From the NCBI RefSeq assembly GCF_050633425.1, contig NZ_JBOEGM010000016.1:62001-126000 (forward strand): a stretch of DNA of 64,000 bases, given 5' to 3'. This DNA comes from Pelagimonas sp050633425 (GTDB lineage Bacteria; Pseudomonadota; Alphaproteobacteria; Rhodobacterales; Rhodobacteraceae). This document shows positions 16,807 through 26,142 of the stretch, piece after piece. The stretch's first letter is position 1, and every line of letters starts with the position of its first letter. A program made the position numbers and the translations under genes. The notes under the pieces were generated by a model, which saw only the letters and a list, made by a program, of their open reading frames with translations, was not told the DNA's origin and did no database searches.

Positions 16807-18858
16807 TTACCCCCGCCGCCGTCGACGACGGCGCCCACCCCCAGCGTCTTCATCGCCGCCACCGGTGTTAAAACTGACCTGCGGCAACGCCACCAGTTTC
16901 GACAATTCCGGGAATGTATCGGTGGCATGTGGGATCGCACTTGCGGCCACGAAATGCTCTTGGAACCTCGGCTCAATCGCCGTCTCCACTTTGGTAATCT
17001 CGCGCACAAGCCGTTCAACGTCTCGCCGGGCAGCCATATTGCAAAGAGCAATGCGCGCGCCGGTTCCAGCGGCATTGCCCGCCGATTGAACCTTGTCCAA
17101 CGGCACATCGGGGATCATGCCCAAGACCATGGCGTGCAAAGGAGAAATATGTGCGCCAAATGCCCCTGCGAGCTCGATGCGGTCAACTTTGTCAGCCTTG
17201 CGTTTGTCCATCAACAAGCGGGCCCCGGCATAAAGTGCGGATTTCGCCAATTGGATTTCGCGAATGTCTTGTTGAGTTACGGTGATGCGCGGGCCACCGT
17301 CGGCACTGCCGTCGTGGATCAAATAGACATGGGTGCGTCCTTCGGCTTCGCAGCGCGTCGTGCCAGTTTGCTCGGCTGATCCGATAAGGCCCGAGCTGTC
17401 AACAAGCCCGGCAATGCGCATTTCGGCGACGGCTTCGATAATGCCTGACCCGCAAATGCCGGTAACGCCCGTCTGTGCAGTTTGTTCCCAAAATCCGTCA
17501 TCATCTGACCAAAGATCACAGCCAATGACCTTAAAACGCGGTGTTTTTGACACTGGGTCAATTCGAATGGCTTCGATTGCTCCGGGGGCGGCGCGCTGGC
17601 CGGAACTGATTTGCGCACCTTCAAAGGCCGGTCCAGTGGGTGACGAACATGCCAAGACATGGCTGGTGTCCCCCAATAGGATTTCGGCGTTGGTGCCCAC
17701 ATCGACGATCAACACCAAATCATCCGATTTGTTTGGTTCTTCGCTCAGTGCGACGGCGGCGGCGTCGGCACCGACATGGCCGGCAATACATGGCAGGATG
17801 TAAATCCTTGCGGCGGCGGGCAGGGCGCTCAGCCCCAATTCAGTGGCCGATAGATTGAGCGGTTCGGACGTGGCGAGCGCAAAGGGGGCTTGCCCCAACT
17901 GAACCGGATCAATGCCCAACAAAAGGTGGTGCATGACCGGGTTGCACACAAACACCGTTTCCAGAATGAGAGAGGGGTCGATCTCGGCCTCTTCGGCAAT
18001 ATCCGTGGTCAGGGTGTCGATGGCTTCGCGCACGGCGCGGGTCATTTCCACATCGCCGCCGGGATTCATCATCGCATAGGAAACCCGGCTCATGAGGTCT
18101 TCGCCAAAGCGGATTTGCGGGTTCATGATCCCGGAAGAGGTGATGACCTCGCCGGTTTCCAGATGTGTCAGATGCGCGGCAATGGTGGTCGATCCAAGAT
18201 CAACCGCCAGTCCAAAATGCCCGGTTTCATGCAGCCCAGGCCATGCCGCAATCACCCGTGGTCGTGCGTTTTCCGCCAGCGTGTTCAACGCAACGGTCAC
18301 CTGCCATTTCCCTTTGCGTAGAACGGTTTGCAGCTGGCTTAGAACCGAGAAATCGATGTCGATCTCTGTGATTTCCCATTGCTCCTTGAGCGCGCGTTCC
18401 AGGCGTTCCAGATCCCCTGTCGGTTCGTGCATATCTGGCTCATCGACTTCCACGAAATACAGTCGCGTTGCCGGATCCATCTCGATGACACGGGCGCTTG
18501 CGGCCTTGCGCACCACCTGTTTGTGCACTTGGCTTTCTGCTGGCACATCAATCACAATGTCGCCCTGAACCGTGGCCTGACAGCCCAAACGCCGCCCCTG
18601 TTTCAGCCCGCGTTTGTCGTCATAGCGCTGCTCAACTGAATTCCAGTCCGACAACGCGCCTTCGGCCACGTTCACACCGTGTTTGGGAAAGTCGCCGTAA
18701 CTGGGTGTGATCTGACACTTAGAGCAGATCCCGCGCCCACCACAGACCGAGTCCAGATCGACACCAAGTTGACGCGCCGCCGTGAGAACGGGCGTACCAA
18801 CCGCAAAACGGCCGCGTTTACCCGACGGGGTGAAAATCACGAGGGGGTCTTGGGTCAT
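16807..18858 (-). CDS. RACo-like ferredoxin/ASKHA protein (corrinoid activation, DUF4445)
   Basis: This 683-residue protein joins an N-terminal [2Fe-2S] ferredoxin domain to a DUF4445 ASKHA ATPase domain. The cluster ligands are Cys39, Cys45, Cys48 and Cys93. The ATPase start is FGLAVDLGSTTIAAHL, followed by IVDVGTNAEILLG and IELAGAFGAHISP. Such RACo/RamA proteins use ATP to reduce the inactive Co(II) state of corrinoid methyl carriers. The start at 18858 (MTQDPLVIF) is preferred to the longer reading to 18924, although its ribosome site is weak. The end is odd: a Gly-rich acidic patch, then seven arginines. No corrinoid protein lies nearby; an MttB-like methyltransferase is 19 kb away. Confidence 0.88.
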   Translation of the reverse strand: MTQDPLVIFTPSGKRGRFAVGTPVLTAARQLGVDLDSVCGGRGICSKCQITPSYGDFPKHGVNVAEGALSDWNSVEQRYDDKRGLKQGRRLGCQATVQGDIVIDVPAESQVHKQVVRKAASARVIEMDPATRLYFVEVDEPDMHEPTGDLERLERALKEQWEITEIDIDFSVLSQLQTVLRKGKWQVTVALNTLAENARPRVIAAWPGLHETGHFGLAVDLGSTTIAAHLTHLETGEVITSSGIMNPQIRFGEDLMSRVSYAMMNPGGDVEMTRAVREAIDTLTTDIAEEAEIDPSLILETVFVCNPVMHHLLLGIDPVQLGQAPFALATSEPLNLSATELGLSALPAAARIYILPCIAGHVGADAAAVALSEEPNKSDDLVLIVDVGTNAEILLGDTSHVLACSSPTGPAFEGAQISSGQRAAPGAIEAIRIDPVSKTPRFKVIGCDLWSDDDGFWEQTAQTGVTGICGSGIIEAVAEMRIAGLVDSSGLIGSAEQTGTTRCEAEGRTHVYLIHDGSADGGPRITVTQQDIREIQLAKSALYAGARLLMDKRKADKVDRIELAGAFGAHISPLHAMVLGMIPDVPLDKVQSAGNAAGTGARIALCNMAARRDVERLVREITKVETAIEPRFQEHFVAASAIPHATDTFPELSKLVALPQVSFNTGGGDEDAGGGRRRRRRRG

Positions 18859-19038
18859 AACTTTGGTCTTTCTGTTTCGCGCGCGGTCTTGAGGTATTGT
18901 CTGAGTGGCAAAATAGCGGCGCATTCAGAAAGGGAAAGCAGATGCACGACCTTGATCTGTTCAAAGGCGTCATATGGCCTTGTTTCAGGGGGAAGTCTTT
19001 GGTTGCAAAGCTCAGGACCTCAGCATCAAGCCACCATA

Positions 19039-19551
19039 TCAGTGCGAAAACATCAGGCGATAGACATTGTTGAGATAGGATTGATCTTGAATGTCAAAGG
19101 TGGTTTCACCGATTTTTTCAAACCCATTTTTGAGGTAAAAGCCGATTGCCGGGCTGTTTTCGGCATTTGTGGTCAACCAGATGTCCTTAACCTGCAGGCT
19201 TTTGGCGTGCTTTATCGCTGCATTCAGCAGCGCTTGGCCTATTGCGCGGCCATGATGGCGCGGCTGGACGTAAAGCGAGCTGATTTCCACAGATCCACAG
19301 CCGGAAACCGGAGCTGTCCGATTGCGAGAGATTCGCACATACCCGTCAATCCCAACGGTGTTTTGCGACACTATGATGGTTTCATCGGGCTCTGCCAATA
19401 CTCGGTTGAAATGTGATGGCGTAAAGGTCTCAAGCGCGTAGTCCGCGAAAAATGCGGAGACACCTTCGCGCAGATATGTGTTTAGCCAAACCTCAATTGA
19501 CAGTGCTGCGAGGGGCGCGGCATCGGTGCCTTGCGCGGCACGAAGGGTCAT
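19039..19551 (-). CDS. GNAT-family acetyltransferase
   Basis: This is a 170-residue single-domain GNAT. The acetyl-CoA motif is ISSLYVQPRHHGRAIGQALLNAA, then IWLTTNAENSPAIGFYLKNGFEKIGE. The substrate is not predictable, although the family includes RimI-like and small-molecule acetylases. Its ATG overlaps the stop of the upstream CaiB-type gene by 4 bp (ATGA), so the two form a small operon. Confidence 0.88.
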   Translation of the reverse strand: MTLRAAQGTDAAPLAALSIEVWLNTYLREGVSAFFADYALETFTPSHFNRVLAEPDETIIVSQNTVGIDGYVRISRNRTAPVSGCGSVEISSLYVQPRHHGRAIGQALLNAAIKHAKSLQVKDIWLTTNAENSPAIGFYLKNGFEKIGETTFDIQDQSYLNNVYRLMFSH

Positions 19552-20699
19552 GTGTCATCATCCAGCCAGCGCAGAATTTCGCCCCGGTTACCGTCGAGAT
19601 CGGGGGCGGGGCCCCGCGTGCTTGGGTCTGGGTTGTCGGTCATCTTGATGGGGTTACCGGCCGCCGTATAGGCCGCACGCCCGTTTTTATCGAGCACATC
19701 AACGACCATGTTTCGGGCTTTGATTTGCGGGTCTTTCAAGACCTCAGAGACGTTTTGTATTGGTCCCGTCGGAATTCCTGCGGCGGTCAGTTTTGCAATC
19801 CAGCCGGCGCGGGTATCGCCCAGCGTGATCGCTTCGATCAGGCGTTTTAACAGGCGCGCGTTTTCGCAACGTGCTGGATTGGTGGAAAATCGCGGATCAT
19901 CTGACAGCGGCAATTCCAACGCCACACAGAGTTTTTCAAACAGCCGATCATTGCCCGCCGCAATGACAAACAAGCCGTCGCTGGCGTGGAAGGTTTCAAA
20001 AGGCGTGATCGACGGATGCCGCGCACCGGAAGGGCCGGGGGCTTCGCCGTTGACCGCGGTCATCGCCACAGCATGTTCTAGCAAGGCCAATTGGCTGTCG
20101 AGCATCGACACGTCGATCTTGCGGCCTTTTCCCAACCGATCGCGGTCCAAAAGCGCGGCTAAAATGCCTTGGGCCAAAAACATGCCCGCCACAATATCTC
20201 CAATGGATGCGCCAACGCGCACCGGGTCGCGGTCTTTTTCTCCGGTGATAGACATCACGCCGCCACGCGCTTGGACCACCATGTCATACGCGGGGCGTTT
20301 GGCGTCAGGTCCGGTATGACCAAAGCCGCTGACGGCCCCATATACCAGTCGCGGAAAAGCTTCGTGCAGGGTATCCCAGCCATAGCCCAACCGCTCCATC
20401 ACACCGGGGCGATAGTTTTCGACCAAAACATCCGCGCGCGACACCAATTGTTCAAAAATCACCCGGTCGTCGGGATCTTTGAGGTTCAAAGAAATGGATT
20501 TTTTGCCGTGATTGATCGTGGCAAAATAGGCAGATTTCCCGTCTTTGAACGGTGGAAAAGCGCGGGTGTCATCACCCGTTCCGGGCTGTTCAACCTTGAT
20601 AACGTCCGCCCCGAGATCCGCGAGGGTCATCGTGCAATAGGGGCCTGCGAGAACATGAGTCAGGTCCAAGATTATGTACCCGGAAAGAGGGGCTGTCAT
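19548..20699 (-). CDS. CaiB/BaiF (class III) CoA-transferase
   Basis: This is a 383-residue family III CoA-transferase. It moves CoA between acyl groups using a catalytic aspartate. The N-terminus LSGYIILDLTHVLAGPYCTM and ADLGADVIKVEQPGTGDDTR are diagnostic, and GFGHTGPDAKRPAYDMVVQA carries the expected motif around the nucleophile (the Asp of the YDMVVQA stretch). The long reading to 21101 runs across guaB and is not real; from the ATG at 20699, GGAG is 7 nt away. The acid substrate is unknown. Confidence 0.92.
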   Translation of the reverse strand: MTAPLSGYIILDLTHVLAGPYCTMTLADLGADVIKVEQPGTGDDTRAFPPFKDGKSAYFATINHGKKSISLNLKDPDDRVIFEQLVSRADVLVENYRPGVMERLGYGWDTLHEAFPRLVYGAVSGFGHTGPDAKRPAYDMVVQARGGVMSITGEKDRDPVRVGASIGDIVAGMFLAQGILAALLDRDRLGKGRKIDVSMLDSQLALLEHAVAMTAVNGEAPGPSGARHPSITPFETFHASDGLFVIAAGNDRLFEKLCVALELPLSDDPRFSTNPARCENARLLKRLIEAITLGDTRAGWIAKLTAAGIPTGPIQNVSEVLKDPQIKARNMVVDVLDKNGRAAYTAAGNPIKMTDNPDPSTRGPAPDLDGNRGEILRWLDDDT

Positions 20700-20977
20700 C
20701 GCGCGTCTCCGTGCCGTGATGTTGTGCATTGCATGCGCCTGTTGCCAATTTGGTGCAACCTCCAATTGCCGGACAAGCAAAACCTCGCCAAAAACTGCGG
20801 CCCAATACCGGGTCACAAAACTGGATGGTTCCGGTTGTGGACCAGCCCATGGTCGCGCAACGCTTTTATGACATCCACATGACATTCCCACCCTTTGATC
20901 CGCTTTCCCCCTTTCCCCCGGATCAATCCCATGCAATAGGGACGTGCCATCCGATATCTGCCCAAGGAGTACCCCCC

Positions 20978-22423
20978 ATGGAGATTCGCGAGGCCCTGAC
21001 CTTCGACGATGTTCTGCTTGTTCCCAATGCATCCAGCGTGCTGCCCAGCACGGCTGATACGCGCACACAAGTGACCCAATCCATTGCGATGAATATCCCA
21101 TTGCTCAGCTCTGCGATGGACACGGTGACCGAGGCGCGCATGGCGATTACCATGGCGCAGGCGGGCGGGATTGGGGTGATCCACAAGAACCTGAATGCCG
21201 AAGAACAGTCCCGAGAAGTGCGCCGGGTCAAACGGTTTGAATCAGGCATTGTTTATAACCCAGTGACGCTCACCATCGATCAAACGCTGGCCGAGGCCAA
21301 GGCGCTTGTTGAGCGCTACAATTTCACCGGCTTCCCGGTGGTGGACAAAGATGGCCGGGTGATGGGGATCCTTACAAACCGCGACATGCGATTTGCTCAA
21401 AGCGATGACGTGCCGGTCCATGCGATGATGACATCCGACAATCTGGCGATGTTGCAAGAGCCTGCAGATCTTGAAGAAGCCAAAAGCCTGATGCGCGCCC
21501 GACGGATCGAAAAATTGTTGGTGCATGATGGCACTGGAAAACTGACCGGGCTGTTGACACTCAAAGACACTGAAATGGCGGTTTTGAACCCAACGGCTTG
21601 CAAAGACGATCTTGGTCGTTTGCGGGTGGCTGCGGCTTCGTCGGTCGGTGATAGTGGTTTCGCCCGGTCCGAGATGTTGATTGATGCGGGTGTCGACATT
21701 TTGGTCGTCGACACGGCGCATGGTCATTCCGAAGGCGTGCTTGAGGCGGTGAAACGTATCAAGGCTGAATATGACGTTCAGGTGATTGCGGGCAACGTGG
21801 CAACTGGCGCTGCAACCAAAGCTCTTATTGACGCTGGTGCGGATGCGGTCAAAGTGGGCATTGGCCCCGGTTCAATCTGCACCACCCGGATGGTTGCGGG
21901 CGTGGGCGTCCCCCAGCTGACGGCGATTGATGATTGTGCGACCGCAGCCGGTGACGTGCCGGTGATCGCGGATGGCGGCATCAAGTTTTCCGGCGATTTC
22001 GCCAAGGCCATCGCAGCTGGCGCGTCTTGTGCCATGGTTGGCAGCATGATCGCTGGAACCGACGAAAGCCCCGGCGAAGTGATCTTGTATCAAGGCCGGA
22101 GTTTTAAGGCCTATCGCGGGATGGGTTCCTTGGGTGCCATGGCGCGTGGTTCTGCTGATCGCTATTTCCAAAAGGATGCAGCCAGCGACAAACTGGTGCC
22201 CGAAGGTATCGAAGGTCAGGTGCCCTACAAAGGCCCGGCCGGGACTGTGATCCACCAACTGGTTGGCGGTCTACGGGCTGCGATGGGGTATACAGGGTGT
22301 GCGACGGTTGCGTCGATGCGCAAGGATTGCAGCTTTGTCAAAATCACGGGTGCTGGCTTAAAAGAAAGCCATGTGCATGATGTGCAAATCACCCGCGAAA
22401 GCCCAAATTATCGGATAGGTTGA
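20978..22423 (+). CDS. guaB: IMP dehydrogenase
   Basis: GuaB oxidises IMP to XMP with NAD+, the committed step of guanine nucleotide synthesis. The 481-residue protein begins MEIREALTFDDVLLVP. A CBS-domain pair covers about residues 95-210 (GFPVVDKDGRVMGILTNRDMRF and the second copy ending GLLTLKDTEMAV). The catalytic Cys is in GPGSICTTRMVAGVGVPQ, and the flap is YRGMGSLGAM. AAGGAG lies 8 nt before the ATG at 20978. It is divergent from the CaiB-type gene and ends in a strong terminator. Confidence 0.98.
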   Translation: MEIREALTFDDVLLVPNASSVLPSTADTRTQVTQSIAMNIPLLSSAMDTVTEARMAITMAQAGGIGVIHKNLNAEEQSREVRRVKRFESGIVYNPVTLTIDQTLAEAKALVERYNFTGFPVVDKDGRVMGILTNRDMRFAQSDDVPVHAMMTSDNLAMLQEPADLEEAKSLMRARRIEKLLVHDGTGKLTGLLTLKDTEMAVLNPTACKDDLGRLRVAAASSVGDSGFARSEMLIDAGVDILVVDTAHGHSEGVLEAVKRIKAEYDVQVIAGNVATGAATKALIDAGADAVKVGIGPGSICTTRMVAGVGVPQLTAIDDCATAAGDVPVIADGGIKFSGDFAKAIAAGASCAMVGSMIAGTDESPGEVILYQGRSFKAYRGMGSLGAMARGSADRYFQKDAASDKLVPEGIEGQVPYKGPAGTVIHQLVGGLRAAMGYTGCATVASMRKDCSFVKITGAGLKESHVHDVQITRESPNYRIG

Positions 22424-22442
22424 TCCTCCGTATTCATTTTTA

Positions 22443-22476
22443 AACGCCGTAAGCCCGACCGCTTGCGGCGTTTTTT
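22443..22476 (+). terminator. Rho-independent terminator of guaB
   Basis: A 12-bp stem (AACGCCGTAAGC with GCTTGCGGCGTT, one G-T pair) and 6-nt loop are followed by six T. It starts 19 nt after the guaB stop. Confidence 0.9.
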
Positions 22477-22678
22477 ATTGTCTTGATCAATGTCTTGGCT
22501 CAATGGCTTGACGCAAAAGGTCGCCGCCTTTCAGACCCGACTTTGGCGTTGGCAAAAATGTTCGGAATCTGGTGCGAAAGTTTGCGCAGGCAGGGGATGG
22601 ACAACACGATTGGGGGCCGCGTTTACGTTCTTGCTCCGTTCCGCGCCACATGGTCTAAGAGGACAAAAGGAGAGGCAG

Positions 22679-23812
22679 TTGCGCAGATTCTACGAATTCT
22701 TTGCAGGCGGAGGAATGGCGCGCGCCGGGCTTGGCACAGGGTGGGAATGTCTGCTTGCCAATGACTTTGATGCAAAGAAAGGGGCATCTTACGCACGAAA
22801 CTGGGGCGACGATCATCTTATTGTGGATGATATTCGCAACCTCGCGCCCGACGACATGCCTGAAACCCCCGATTTGGTCTGGGGGAGTTTTCCATGCCAG
22901 GATCTGTCTCTGGCGGGGATGGGCGGCGGCCTCAAGGGGGCACGTTCTGGTACGTTTTGGCCTTTTGTGCATCATATTCGGTCTTTGAGGGACGAAAACC
23001 GTGCGCCAAGCGTCATCGCTTTGGAAAACGTGCTTGGCACTTTGACCTCTCACAAAGGTAAGGATTTCACCGCCATTTGCCGCGCGTTGCGCGATCTGGG
23101 CTATCGCTTTGGTGCAGTGGTCCTAGATGCCGCGCTATTTGTCCCGCAATCGCGCCCGCGCCTGATAATCGTGGCCATGCGAACCGATTTGCCTTTGCCC
23201 GCAGGCGTTGCCGGGCAGGGGGCGAAATCGCCCTGGCATACCAAAGCGCTCTGCAATGCGTACGAGTCTTTGCCAAAAGCGCTTCAGAAACACTGGCTCT
23301 GGTGGGATATGCCAACACCACCTGAGAGGGTTTTACGATTTGCCGATCTGGTTGAGGACAAGCCGAAATCGACCAAATGGCACAGCAAAACCGAAACGCG
23401 CGCTCTGCTTTCCATGATGTCCGAAGTCAATTTGGCCAAGGTTGAAACCGCCAAGGCCTCAGGTGTGCGCATGGTCGGCACGATTTACAAACGGACCCGC
23501 ATTGAACACGGGATTAAGGTGCAGCGCGCCGAAGTGCGGTTTGACGAAATCGCCGGATGTTTGCGCACGCCCGCGGGTGGCTCATCGCGGCAACTGATCA
23601 TGGTTGTTGAGAATGACAGCATTCGCTCGCGTTTGATTTCTACCCGTGAAACGGCGCGGTTGATGGGGTTGCCAGAGGATTATCAACTGCCTGAGCGCTA
23701 TAACGAAGCCTATCATCTTACCGGTGATGGCGTTGCAGTGCCGGTGGTGCGGCACTTGTCTGAGCATCTGTTTGAACGCCTGATCCCGGCAAAACAAAGC
23801 GCGTCCGTATGA
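22679..23812 (+). CDS. DNA (cytosine-5-) methyltransferase
   Basis: This 377-residue protein has the ordered motifs of C5-cytosine DNA methyltransferases. Motif I (SAM) is FYEFFAGGGMARAGLG, motif IV with the catalytic Cys is GSFPCQDLSLAG, motif VI is ALENV, and motif VIII is QSRPRLIIVA. A recognition region of about 140 residues follows, and motif X is near GDGVAVPVVRHL. No ATG is suitable: the TTG at 22679 (LRRFYEFF) has AAAGGAGAGG just upstream and puts motif I at the very N-terminus as expected. A longer reading from 22490 adds an atypical tail. It overlaps the next gene by 4 bp, suggesting a restriction-modification pair. The target site is unknown. Confidence 0.92.
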   Translation: MRRFYEFFAGGGMARAGLGTGWECLLANDFDAKKGASYARNWGDDHLIVDDIRNLAPDDMPETPDLVWGSFPCQDLSLAGMGGGLKGARSGTFWPFVHHIRSLRDENRAPSVIALENVLGTLTSHKGKDFTAICRALRDLGYRFGAVVLDAALFVPQSRPRLIIVAMRTDLPLPAGVAGQGAKSPWHTKALCNAYESLPKALQKHWLWWDMPTPPERVLRFADLVEDKPKSTKWHSKTETRALLSMMSEVNLAKVETAKASGVRMVGTIYKRTRIEHGIKVQRAEVRFDEIAGCLRTPAGGSSRQLIMVVENDSIRSRLISTRETARLMGLPEDYQLPERYNEAYHLTGDGVAVPVVRHLSEHLFERLIPAKQSASV

Positions 23813-24666
23813 GCGAAATCCCATGCGAGAAAAACGCGCAATTGCGTCAAAAAATCGTTGAGTTTGCCGAGGTTCTGAAACGCGAGGCGCATCTGCTTGG
23901 TGATCACGGATTGGAAGAACAAGACTTTTACCAATCGGGTCTTTTCCGCGGAGCAATTGAGCGAATTCGCGGCCAGTATTCGGCCTCGATGAAAGAGAAA
24001 CGCGGGTTTGTCGCGCAGGTTCTTGATCATATGCGCTTTGGCGGTTTCATCAAGGATTGGGCCAGTGCCGGGGAAGCCAACCGCCATGATTATGCGGTGA
24101 CCTTGAACAATGATCGGGTCGCGATCATTGAGCTTAAGGGCTGTTTGGATGGTAACAACACCAACATTTTTGAACGCCCCCCTCATGCGGACGAATTTGT
24201 CATTTGGTCGGTATGTTCAAATCCCGGTGCCGACCCGCGCCACAATGTCTGGTCAGGCATTCACACCCGGCTGAGTGCCGAGATGATTGATCGCAACCAG
24301 CGGATTGATGGATTGGTTGTCTGGGATTGGATCTGTGGAACGGCGGCGCGCCCCTGTCCCAAATTGACATTGACACCCGAGCGCTTGACAGAGGTGGGCA
24401 AATATCGGTTACCGCCGCCTTGTTTTTATTTGTTTCCGGCGACTGTGCCGAGCCCGCGCAATAACCCACGGCCTCGGATCAATGACATTGATGATGTGGG
24501 TATCTTGCAGGCCATGCAGACCTGTTTTGGCGGTGACACCAAGGAACTGCATCAGGTTGAAATCGAGGTGGCCCATCAAGGCGCTGACACGGTGCGCACC
24601 ACCCGTATTCTGCAGGCAGGGCAGGTTCAGAAATCCTCTGACCCGACTCCGATCCGCCGATCCTAA
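23809..24666 (+). CDS. Putative restriction endonuclease (PD-(D/E)XK-like), partner of the methyltransferase
   Basis: This 285-residue protein is not one I recognise by name. Its ATG overlaps the methyltransferase stop (ATGA), so the two are made together. A PD-(D/E)XK-like core is visible: Asp94 in RHDYAVTL and Glu108-Leu-Lys110 in VAIIELKGC, with a beta-strand between them. Preceding helices contain SGLFRGAIERIRGQY. The C-terminal third (after about residue 190) is Pro-rich and could contact DNA. No membrane segment or signal peptide is seen. By analogy with type II systems it may be the cognate endonuclease, but a non-restriction DNA-repair or housekeeping role is possible. The fold assignment is inferred. 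Confidence 0.6.
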   Translation: MSEIPCEKNAQLRQKIVEFAEVLKREAHLLGDHGLEEQDFYQSGLFRGAIERIRGQYSASMKEKRGFVAQVLDHMRFGGFIKDWASAGEANRHDYAVTLNNDRVAIIELKGCLDGNNTNIFERPPHADEFVIWSVCSNPGADPRHNVWSGIHTRLSAEMIDRNQRIDGLVVWDWICGTAARPCPKLTLTPERLTEVGKYRLPPPCFYLFPATVPSPRNNPRPRINDIDDVGILQAMQTCFGGDTKELHQVEIEVAHQGADTVRTTRILQAGQVQKSSDPTPIRRS

Positions 24667-24883
24667 CCGGGCGACGCATCAGCCGGTCTCATCCCGGAAC
24701 TTCACTTTTTTAGGTGCTATGTGACCACACAGGTTTGGGCCTTAAACTGGGGCATCTGTATTGGGTCTGAACAGCTCACTTTCGATCTGCACTCCTGTGA
24801 CTGTGGGCTGTTGTGAGCGCTTTGGGCTTGCCCCTGCCGCTCTGGCTCGCTTATGGCGAGGGAAACCAAAGCATGAGGCCCCC

Positions 24884-26035
24884 ATGACCCCAGCCGCCCG
24901 CCTGCAAGCCGCAGCCGAAATCATTGACCGTATTTCGTCAGGTGTTCCAGCCGAAAAAGCCCTCACCAATTGGGCGCGCAATTCGCGGTTTGCCGGAAGC
25001 AAAGACCGCAGGGCCGTGCGCGACCATGTGTTTGACTGTCTGCGAAAATGGCGCAGCACCGCTGCCTTGGGGGGCGGCGAAACGGGGCGCGCGCGGATTC
25101 TGGGGCTGTTGCGTGACACAAAGGGGGATCTGGAAACGGCATTTACCGGGCATGGGCATGGGCCTGCTCCTTTGACGGACGAAGAAATGTTGGCTGGCGA
25201 TACCCCGACGGGGCCCGATGCCTGGGATCTTCCTGATTGGATTGCTGCTCTTTTTGAAGAAGGGCTTGGTGATCAGGCCGAAGCCACGGCCTTGGCGTTG
25301 CGTCATCGCGCGCCGGTGTTTTTGCGGATCAACACTTTGAAGGCCAATGTGACCTCGGCCCAAGCCTCTCTGACGGAGGAGGGCATAGAAACCCTTGCTC
25401 ATGGCTTGTCACCCACTGCATTGCTGGTCGTCGAAGGTGCCCGCAAGATTGCCCAATCAAAGCCCTACCTTGAGGGTCTCGTTGAGTTACAAGATGCTGC
25501 GTCGCAGGCGGTTATTGACATGTTGCCCTTGGAAACAGGCATGCGGGTGCTGGACTATTGCGCCGGTGGCGGCGGCAAGACACTGGCTATGGCCGCCAAA
25601 GTGAACGGAACAATTGTCGCGCATGATGCGGATACACGGCGGATGAAAGATTTGCCCTCCCGCGCCGAACGCGCCGGAGCATCTGTTAAAACGGTGGCGC
25701 AGCCAGAGGGGCATTTCGATCTTGTTCTATGTGATGTGCCTTGTTCTGGGTCGGGGGCATGGCGGCGATCCCCGGAAGGCAAGTGGCGCTTAACGCAGGA
25801 TGACTTGAAGGCATTGCTGACCGTCCAAGCCGAGATTCTTGAAACAACCAAAGAGCGTGTGACACCCAACGGCGTATTGGCCTATGCCACGTGTTCCGTC
25901 CTTCCCGATGAGAATTCAAAACAGGTATCTCAGTTTCTCAACCGCAATCCAAACTGGCGTTTACAGGAGCAAAAACAGTTTTTGCCAGACGATGGCGGGG
26001 ACGGTTTTTTTGTGGCAACGTTCAAAAAGAGTTGA
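24884..26035 (+). CDS. rsmB: 16S rRNA m5C967 methyltransferase RsmB
   Basis: This 383-residue RNA methyltransferase adds a methyl group to C967 of 16S rRNA. The SAM-binding motif is VLDYCAGGGGKTLAMAAK, and the catalytic and helper cysteines are in VPCSGSGAWRR and YATCSVLPDEN. The N-terminal helical part (about residues 1-90) replaces a full NusB-like domain. The ATG at 24884 (MTPAARLQAAAEII) follows a GAGG; the longer reading from 24761 is not conserved-looking. It lies 217 nt after the putative endonuclease gene and before cckA. Rhodobacteraceae often have guaB near rsmB, so the two genes between them here look inserted. Confidence 0.9.
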   Translation: MTPAARLQAAAEIIDRISSGVPAEKALTNWARNSRFAGSKDRRAVRDHVFDCLRKWRSTAALGGGETGRARILGLLRDTKGDLETAFTGHGHGPAPLTDEEMLAGDTPTGPDAWDLPDWIAALFEEGLGDQAEATALALRHRAPVFLRINTLKANVTSAQASLTEEGIETLAHGLSPTALLVVEGARKIAQSKPYLEGLVELQDAASQAVIDMLPLETGMRVLDYCAGGGGKTLAMAAKVNGTIVAHDADTRRMKDLPSRAERAGASVKTVAQPEGHFDLVLCDVPCSGSGAWRRSPEGKWRLTQDDLKALLTVQAEILETTKERVTPNGVLAYATCSVLPDENSKQVSQFLNRNPNWRLQEQKQFLPDDGGDGFFVATFKKS

Positions 26036-26075
26036 GTTTTCAAATAGCACTACCTAGGGTTGTTTTGAGTGAGGG

Positions 26076-26091
26076 TTAACCGGTAATTAAC
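26076..26091 (+). promoter_or_regulatory. CtrA-type binding site upstream of cckA
   Basis: The sequence TTAA-CCGGTAA-TTAAC matches the CtrA consensus TTAA-N7-TTAAC exactly. It lies 52 nt before the TTG start (58 nt before the ATG) of cckA. This fits feedback control of the kinase by the regulator that it phosphorylates through ChpT. Confidence 0.7.
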
Positions 26092-26142
26092 GACGAGAGG
26101 GTGATATCCTTCTAAAAGAATCGGCAAGATAGGGGCTGAAAT

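Noticed and set aside
16807..16870. Arginine run as a frameshift artefact
   Set aside because: The frame is open and ends in a normal stop, so it is reported as a feature, although a sequencing error in the GC-rich run cannot be excluded.
19548..21101. 517-codon version of the CaiB-type gene
   Set aside because: The N-terminal extension overlaps guaB in antisense, and the ATG at 20699 has a good ribosome site.
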